Positions 14,469 through 18,133 of a stretch of DNA of 18,133 nucleotides are shown here, piece by piece. Source of the stretch: Bdellovibrio sp. (GTDB lineage: Bacteria > Bdellovibrionota > UBA1018). The position numbers were made by a program, and so were the translations under genes. The notes beneath the pieces are model-generated. The model was not told the DNA's origin, did not search any database, and was given only the letters and a program-made list of their open reading frames with translations. Position 1 is the stretch's first letter. Each line of letters begins with the position of its first letter. The stretch is taken from the NCBI GenBank assembly GCA_016213345.1, contig JACRAO010000230.1:1-18133 (forward strand), in the 5' to 3' direction.

Positions 14469-14619
14469 AATGTTATCCAGTTCCCCCGAGGCCGGTTCGG
14501 TAAATTATTTTTAAAATAGAAAAAAATTCGTTTAAACTATTTTACCATTATATAGCACACTAGCAAGGTGATTTACACAGTTTAAACTGATCTGTGCTCA
14601 CAGTAAACTGAATTATTCG
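14469..14619 (-). promoter_or_regulatory. Operon promoter region and palindromes after xerD
   Basis: A perfect TATAAT lies at 14552-14547 on the minus strand, with no good -35 at 17 bp, so it is a tentative promoter for the M50-trpS-scpAB operon. Next to the xerD stop is a cluster of overlapping palindromes: CAGTTTAAACTG (14578-14589), CACAG/CTGTG (14576-14580 and 14592-14596), and a second CAGTAAACTG (14601-14610). GTTTAAAC also occurs at 14530-14537. They could be an operator for the operon, or transcript-ending structure for xerD, but there is no T-run. Confidence 0.4.
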
Positions 14620-15534
14620 CTACGCGCCACCGCGTGGATGGTACTTGCGGTGTGCCTCTTTCAGGTGTTCAGGGGCAAGGTGAGTGTAGATTTGCGTTGT
14701 GGATAAATCAGAGTGACCCAAGAGCATTTGCAACGATCTCAAGTTCATCCCTGATTGCAAAAGATGAGTTGCAAAGGAATGCCTTAAAATATGAGGTGCA
14801 AGTGATACTTTGATCTCGGCATGATAGGCAAGACTTTTTAATATTTTCCAAAATCCTTGTCTTGTTATAACCAATCCATGACTATTAAGAAATACATGAT
14901 CAGTGCGTGGATTTAGATTTGGTCTAAATTCCTTAAGATAATTTAAAAGATGTGTGCCAGCTATTTTTGCATAAGGAACAATGCGCTCTTTGTTGCCTTT
15001 TCCTTTAAGCCTGACATATTCGAGTGTGCAATCTATATCATGTGTTGTAAGCCCAACAAGTTCTGAAACTCGAAGCCCAGTCGCATAAAGTAAATAAACC
15101 ATTGCTATGTCTCGGGCCTGCAAAGTGATTTTTAGTGATGAGGGGTAGGGTAGCCCAGTTTCAGTTGTTTCTAAAAGTTTTTGAACATGCTCCAAAGTCA
15201 GATTTTTTGGTAGCCTTTTCTCTTTTTTTGGTAGCTGGATCAGTTCAGTTGGGTTGTGAGTAGTTAATTTTTCTGATAAGCTAAACTGGTAAAACTGTTT
15301 TAATGTGCTTATTTTTCTAATAAGTGAAGCAGCTTTTTGTGTTTGTAATGATTGTAAAAAACATTCGATATCTTTTCCTATAATTTGTGAGTAATTTTTT
15401 TCTTTTTCAAAGAAAAGTTTAAATTTCATTAGATCTCTTTTGTAAGCAGAAATAGTATTGTCAGACGCGCCATCTGAGATTCTCTTGAATTCTAGAAAAT
15501 TTACTATGACACTCTCCCAATCAGTTGCTGACAT
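14620..15534 (-). CDS. xerD: Site-specific tyrosine recombinase XerD
   Basis: XerD with XerC resolves chromosome dimers at dif. The N-terminal SAM-like core-binding domain (FLEFKRISDGASDNTISAYKRDL) precedes the catalytic domain. Numbered from ATG 15534 (304 residues), the active site is Arg155 (ATGLRVSEL), Lys179 (KGKGNKERIVP), His248 and Arg251 (HILRHSFATHLL), His274 (LLGHSDLSTTQIYTH) and Tyr283. The C-terminus HPRGGA is XerD-like. The frame is open one codon further to a TTG; the ATG is preferred, though no clear Shine-Dalgarno precedes it. It has the normal length and all catalytic residues, so it is taken as the housekeeping enzyme rather than a phage integrase. No dif site was found in the window. 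Confidence 0.9.
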   Translation of the reverse strand: MSATDWESVIVNFLEFKRISDGASDNTISAYKRDLMKFKLFFEKEKNYSQIIGKDIECFLQSLQTQKAASLIRKISTLKQFYQFSLSEKLTTHNPTELIQLPKKEKRLPKNLTLEHVQKLLETTETGLPYPSSLKITLQARDIAMVYLLYATGLRVSELVGLTTHDIDCTLEYVRLKGKGNKERIVPYAKIAGTHLLNYLKEFRPNLNPRTDHVFLNSHGLVITRQGFWKILKSLAYHAEIKVSLAPHILRHSFATHLLQSGMNLRSLQMLLGHSDLSTTQIYTHLAPEHLKEAHRKYHPRGGA

Positions 15535-15612
15535 CAATTTAAGTATATATTAAGAAAATGGCATTATAAACTGTTTTTAGAATATACCCGAGTTCCTCTT
15601 TCAAGTTGTATA

Positions 15613-15642
15613 AATAAAAAAGGGGAATCTGAAAGATTCCCC
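15613..15642 (-). terminator. Rho-independent terminator of the lipoprotein gene
   Basis: On the minus strand GGGGAATC (15642-15635), loop TTTCA and GATTCCCC (15629-15622) form a perfect 8-bp GC-rich stem followed by TTTTTTATTT. It is the strongest terminator in the window and ends the transcript of the lipoprotein gene. Confidence 0.92.
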
Positions 15643-15647
15643 AAAAC

Positions 15648-15737
15648 CGGGTGAGTAATCACTCTTTTTGATCCGGGCCAGATCTTCACTCTGCATTCAC
15701 TTGCCCCTGTGGCTTTGGTACTTTAACAATTCACCCG
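15648..15737 (-). other. Structured 3' untranslated segment or small RNA
   Basis: Between the lipoprotein stop (15749) and the terminator, CGGGTGA (15737-15731 on the minus strand) can pair with TCACCCG (15654-15648) and close a domain of 90 nt. Inside are hairpins GATCT-GGCCC-GGATC and GAGT-GATT-ACTC. With the terminator stem this would be a compact RNA of about 130 nt. I cannot match it to a known riboswitch or small RNA; it could be a 3'-UTR-derived regulatory RNA. Confidence 0.4.
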
Positions 15738-15748
15738 CCCAGAAACTT

Positions 15749-16441
15749 TTAAAATTCTAACACTATGCCATGCGGACTATTATTTGTGTATAAATACACA
15801 TTACCTATATATAACTGATTTCCATTTCTAATACTAAAATATGCTGCAACACTACTTACACAAGTTACTTGTGGCTGAACTGGCTGTTGTGGTTGACCAG
15901 GTAATGGGTATGGATATTGTTGCGTATTAAATGCGTTTGCCATGGTGTAAATAGTTCCAGTTAAGCTTACTGTTCCTTGCTGTTGTTGAGGATAATATGA
16001 TGGGCTATAAGGATATTGTCCCTGAGGTGTTCCCTGTCCTGATATTACACTAATTTGTATCATATCGCCTTTTGTGTTTCTTCCCTGAAAAGAACCCCAA
16101 TATCCACTAGAAGTCTGTTGCCCCGGAGTTACTGATACCTGTCCATAAGTTTTTCCAGAAAATTCTATCGGTATTGGTAAAAAGCTCGAATTATTAGGTG
16201 GGATCTGACCCATTGCAATTGTACCTGCATACCAAGGTTGTATAAAATACACATTTGTCGCTGTAAAACTAATTGGTTGTCCAAGCGGCACACAAACACT
16301 TGGTGGTGGGGGCGGTGCTGGTGGAGCTCCTCCTCCTCCTCCTCCATCTGGGGGTGGTTCTGTTTTTCCGCAGCCTAAAAGTAATGACACACTAATCATT
16401 GCTATCAGAGCCGCTAACTTTTTTAACTTTCTCTTACTCAT
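15749..16441 (-). CDS. Gly/Pro-rich lipoprotein under sigma-54 control
   Basis: 230 residues, family unknown. The signal sequence MSKRKLKKLAALIAMISVSLLLGCGK carries the lipobox LLGC, with Cys24 as the lipidated residue, so it is a membrane-anchored envelope lipoprotein. Lys follows Gly at +3, not an Asp sorting signal. Next is a flexible spacer of six Gly and runs of Pro (about 35-52). The rest is rich in Gly, Tyr, Gln, Ser and Pro, with predicted short beta strands and QQPVQP/QYPYP repeats; two later cysteines (about 55 and near VTCVSS) could pair. ATG 16441 follows GGAGGCTGT, a strong ribosome binding site; the frame opens six codons earlier at 16459. It has its own sigma-54 promoter upstream and its own terminator downstream, so it is a single-gene unit. 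Confidence 0.82.
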   Translation of the reverse strand: MSKRKLKKLAALIAMISVSLLLGCGKTEPPPDGGGGGGAPPAPPPPPSVCVPLGQPISFTATNVYFIQPWYAGTIAMGQIPPNNSSFLPIPIEFSGKTYGQVSVTPGQQTSSGYWGSFQGRNTKGDMIQISVISGQGTPQGQYPYSPSYYPQQQQGTVSLTGTIYTMANAFNTQQYPYPLPGQPQQPVQPQVTCVSSVAAYFSIRNGNQLYIGNVYLYTNNSPHGIVLEF

Positions 16442-16473
16442 ACAGCCTCCGCTCAACATCTACTTTTTTTGTG

Positions 16474-16500
16474 GAACCCGTATTCAACACTTGAGGGTTC
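16474..16500 (-). promoter_or_regulatory. Leader hairpin of the lipoprotein mRNA
   Basis: GAACCC/GGGTTC outer arms and TCAA/TTGA inner arms around GTG make a 10-pair bulged hairpin about 16 nt into the predicted mRNA leader. An A-rich stretch follows rather than a T-run, so it is not a terminator. It probably protects or regulates the message. Confidence 0.45.
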
Positions 16501-16525
16501 TCACAACTCTCTCACATAAATATTA

Positions 16526-16541
16526 AGCAAATAGAGTGCCA
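16526..16541 (-). promoter_or_regulatory. Sigma-54 promoter of the lipoprotein gene
   Basis: On the minus strand TGGCAC-TCTAT-TTGCT matches the RpoN consensus exactly, with GG at 16540-16539, GC at 16528-16527 and 10 bp between. The start point would be near 16515, giving a 74-nt leader. The very AT-rich 16555-16657 upstream contains no TTTTGCC element like those of the main locus. Confidence 0.87.
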
Positions 16542-16657
16542 GATGTGTCAAAAATGAAACATTTTTTTATTTTTTATAAGTGCTTGGAAATATTGATAAA
16601 AATAATTGGACAAAAATTTAAATATTTTTTTTAAACTTATTTTATTTATAAAATATG

Positions 16658-17527
16658 TCAATGAACTTTACACTTGTATAAAGCTAGTATATTTTTTAAG
16701 TTCTGATGTTTCCCAGAAATTCGGACCATATTTTCCGAATTTGTGGCGTTTTTTTGAAATTTATACTGATCAATAGCGTTTGTAATGGCTAAAGCTAGTG
16801 TCTTTCTGCCGGCATCAGATAAAATTAGGTTTCTGTCTTTTTCGTTAGAAATAAAGCCGGCTTCGATCAAAATGCTTGGCATGTCTGCGCCTAAAAGCAC
16901 GTGAAACAGTGCCTGTTTGACACCTCTGTTTTTACACTGTTTAAAACGAGTTATGCTTTTTGAAATGTTTTCCTGTACCAAACAAGCGAGTTGCTTACTT
17001 TCAGTCAAATTAGCGTCCAGTTGCAAGTCTTTTAAGATTAACGCCACGTCAAGTTCAGTGGAGGCAGGTTTTTTCTTGTGACTTAGAATTTGATTTTCTA
17101 GTCTTGCGAGTCTCCTGGAACTTTCGTCTGTAGTATTGTTTAAAATATAGGTTTCAAAGCCTTCAGCTTCACTGGCGGGATTTGTTGTCGAATTTATATG
17201 AATGGACAAAAACACATTGGCTTGAAGTTTATTGGCCAAAGCTGTTCGCACTGGCAAAGGTACATCTACATCGTTTGTGCGTGTTAAAATAACATCAAAT
17301 CCTTTGGTCCTTAATTGTGTTGTTATTTCTTGAGAAAGCAATAAGGTTAGTTCTTTTTCTGTGATTTGTCTTGATCCGTCATAGAAAACCGCGCCAAAGT
17401 CCGGACCTCCGTGGCCTGGATCAATGACTATACGAAATGAATCGTGATTAATAAAGGCAAAGCTGTTTTGCGTAGAGTATAGTGCATAAAACAATACAAT
17501 CAGGCGTAATATTTTTTTAAGCCTCAC
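16658..17527 (-). CDS. N-acetylmuramoyl-L-alanine amidase (Amidase_3)
   Basis: A periplasmic zinc amidase that cuts the bond between MurNAc and the stem peptide, used in septum splitting and wall turnover. The signal peptide (MRLKKILRLIVLFYALYSTQNSFA) is followed directly by the catalytic domain. Zinc ligands are His39 (IDPGHGG), Glu57 (ITEKELTL) and His110 (LSIHINS), and the catalytic Glu222 lies in ILIEAGFISN. All are present. There is no AMIN targeting domain and no SPOR or LysM repeat, so it is shorter (289 residues) than AmiC. A short Lys-rich tail of about 30 residues follows the domain. The start is GTG with only AAAAGA upstream, so the start is less certain than the frame. It lies 94 bp downstream of mutS. 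Confidence 0.92.
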   Translation of the reverse strand: MRLKKILRLIVLFYALYSTQNSFAFINHDSFRIVIDPGHGGPDFGAVFYDGSRQITEKELTLLLSQEITTQLRTKGFDVILTRTNDVDVPLPVRTALANKLQANVFLSIHINSTTNPASEAEGFETYILNNTTDESSRRLARLENQILSHKKKPASTELDVALILKDLQLDANLTESKQLACLVQENISKSITRFKQCKNRGVKQALFHVLLGADMPSILIEAGFISNEKDRNLILSDAGRKTLALAITNAIDQYKFQKNATNSENMVRISGKHQNLKNILALYKCKVH

Positions 17528-17584
17528 TCTTTTAGGTTATGCAATGATCTAGATATGAGCAAGTTTTTTATGAGCGTCAAAAAC

Positions 17585-17629
17585 ATGGCTTTTAAAAATA
17601 TGCCTTTTAAAAAAATGCCTTTTAAAAAA
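17585..17629. repeat. Three tandem 15-bp repeats at the mutS 3' end
   Basis: ATGGCTTTTAAAAAT, ATGCCTTTTAAAAAA and ATGCCTTTTAAAAAA lie head to tail. The mutS stop codon (17624-17622) is inside the third copy. On the plus strand they fall in a 35-codon frame (ATG 17555 to TAG) that reads a cationic repeat MPFKKMPFKK. No ribosome binding site is seen, so no gene is called. Repeat number may vary by slippage. Confidence 0.7.
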
Positions 17630-18133
17630 ATGAAAGTTGCTGTGGTTGTTCTAAAAGTATAGTTTGTTCCCGTTTCTTTTTTGTTTTAATAACAAAACTT
17701 GATCTTTCAAGGTCTGATAAAATATCCCATGCACGCGATACTATTTCTTTAGGTAATCCAGCAAGTGAAGCCACATGAATCCCGAAACTCTCATTTGTGG
17801 GACCTTCTTTTAAAATATATAAAAAACGAATACTTCCTCCTTGAGCGTTCAAGGTTCCCTCGACAGCCATATGTGCATTTGAAACTGCTGGTAACTCTTG
17901 TGCAAGTCTTGTTAGTTCATGATAGTGTGTGGCAAATAATGTGCGAGCTTTTATCTTTTTGCTAATCCACTCTAAAGTAGCCCAAGCGACACTCATTCCA
18001 TCATAAGTACTTGTGCCACGACCAATTTCGTCTAGTACAATCAAAGATCGCTCATTAGCATGGTGTAAAATATAAGCCAGTTCGTTCATCTCGACCATAA
18101 ACGTACTTTGTCCAATCGAAATAGCATCTTGTG
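17622..18133 (-). CDS. mutS: DNA mismatch repair protein MutS, C-terminal part
   Basis: Partial: the frame runs off the right edge, and only the last 170 or so residues of a protein usually 850-900 long are here. Visible are STFMVEM (the Q-loop region motif), Walker B LIVLDEIGRGTSTYDG, and ATHYHEL with the switch His, all from the ABC-type ATPase that drives mismatch recognition and MutL recruitment. NESFGIHVASLAGLP is the conserved helix-turn-helix dimer contact. The tail QQLSFF ends right at the domain, so the long C-terminal tetramerisation segment of E. coli MutS is reduced or replaced. The true start lies outside; the ATG at 18098 is internal. Confidence 0.96.
   Translation of the reverse strand, partial: QDAISIGQSTFMVEMNELAYILHHANERSLIVLDEIGRGTSTYDGMSVAWATLEWISKKIKARTLFATHYHELTRLAQELPAVSNAHMAVEGTLNAQGGSIRFLYILKEGPTNESFGIHVASLAGLPKEIVSRAWDILSDLERSSFVIKTKKKREQTILLEQPQQLSFF

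Noticed and set aside
14469..14619. dif site near xerD
   Set aside because: No 28-bp sequence with the two Xer half-sites was found; the palindromes there do not match.
15648..15737. Cyclic-di-GMP (GEMM) riboswitch
   Set aside because: A CAAAGCCACAGGG stretch looks similar, but the receptor and second conserved stem are absent and the segment is 3' of its gene.
16165..16347. Minus-strand frame starting with poly-Glu
   Set aside because: It is the shifted reading of the Gly/Pro repeat codons of the lipoprotein gene.

Overview
The window is about 18 kb of AT-rich bacterial chromosome. The block M50 site-2 protease, trpS, scpA, scpB and rluB, with xerD, a cell-wall amidase and mutS nearby, is a gene order I associate with Deltaproteobacteria in the broad sense (Bdellovibrionota/Oligoflexia-like or Desulfobacterota-like). 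Gram-negative features (a lipoprotein, a beta-barrel-like outer-membrane protein, an AmiC-type amidase) and heavy sigma-54 use fit this. The species assignment is inference.

Positions 1-2090 hold the terminator of an off-window gene and one large exported protein of unknown function. Positions 2091-8574 are a signalling locus. It contains a membrane hybrid histidine kinase (PAS-GAF-HisKA-HATPase-REC), a stand-alone HPt protein, an NtrC-type sigma-54 activator (REC-AAA-Fis), a single-domain receiver and a tandem universal-stress-like protein. These are all the parts of a His-Asp-His-Asp phosphorelay ending in a sigma-54 activator. Three near-perfect sigma-54 promoters (TGGCAC/T-N5-TTGCT/A) lie in this locus, in front of the HPt gene, the receiver gene and the stress-protein gene. 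A fourth lies 10 kb away in front of a Gly/Pro-rich lipoprotein. Two of the three local promoters share a 21-base upstream element, the candidate activator-binding site. The HPt mRNA has a leader of about 195 nt with two mutually exclusive hairpins and several AGGA motifs.

Positions 8577-9112 are a RelE/ParE-type toxin-antitoxin pair with its own operator. Positions 9161-9509 hold the initiator tRNA. Its 3' end is duplicated 265 bp away, and a 199-bp element with 17-bp terminal inverted repeats lies against it. This looks like a MITE or an integration scar.

Positions 9568-14468 are a minus-strand housekeeping operon read as M50 protease, trpS, scpA, scpB, a small outer-membrane-type protein and rluB, with genes touching or overlapping. 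It is followed, still on the minus strand, by xerD, the sigma-54-driven lipoprotein with a strong terminator, an N-acetylmuramoyl-L-alanine amidase, and the C-terminal part of mutS running off the right edge.

In the proposed circuit the kinase senses a signal and passes phosphate through its receiver to the HPt protein and on to the NtrC-type activator. The activator then switches on the HPt gene, the small receiver, the stress protein and perhaps the envelope lipoprotein. The promoters are read directly from the sequence; the wiring is inference.
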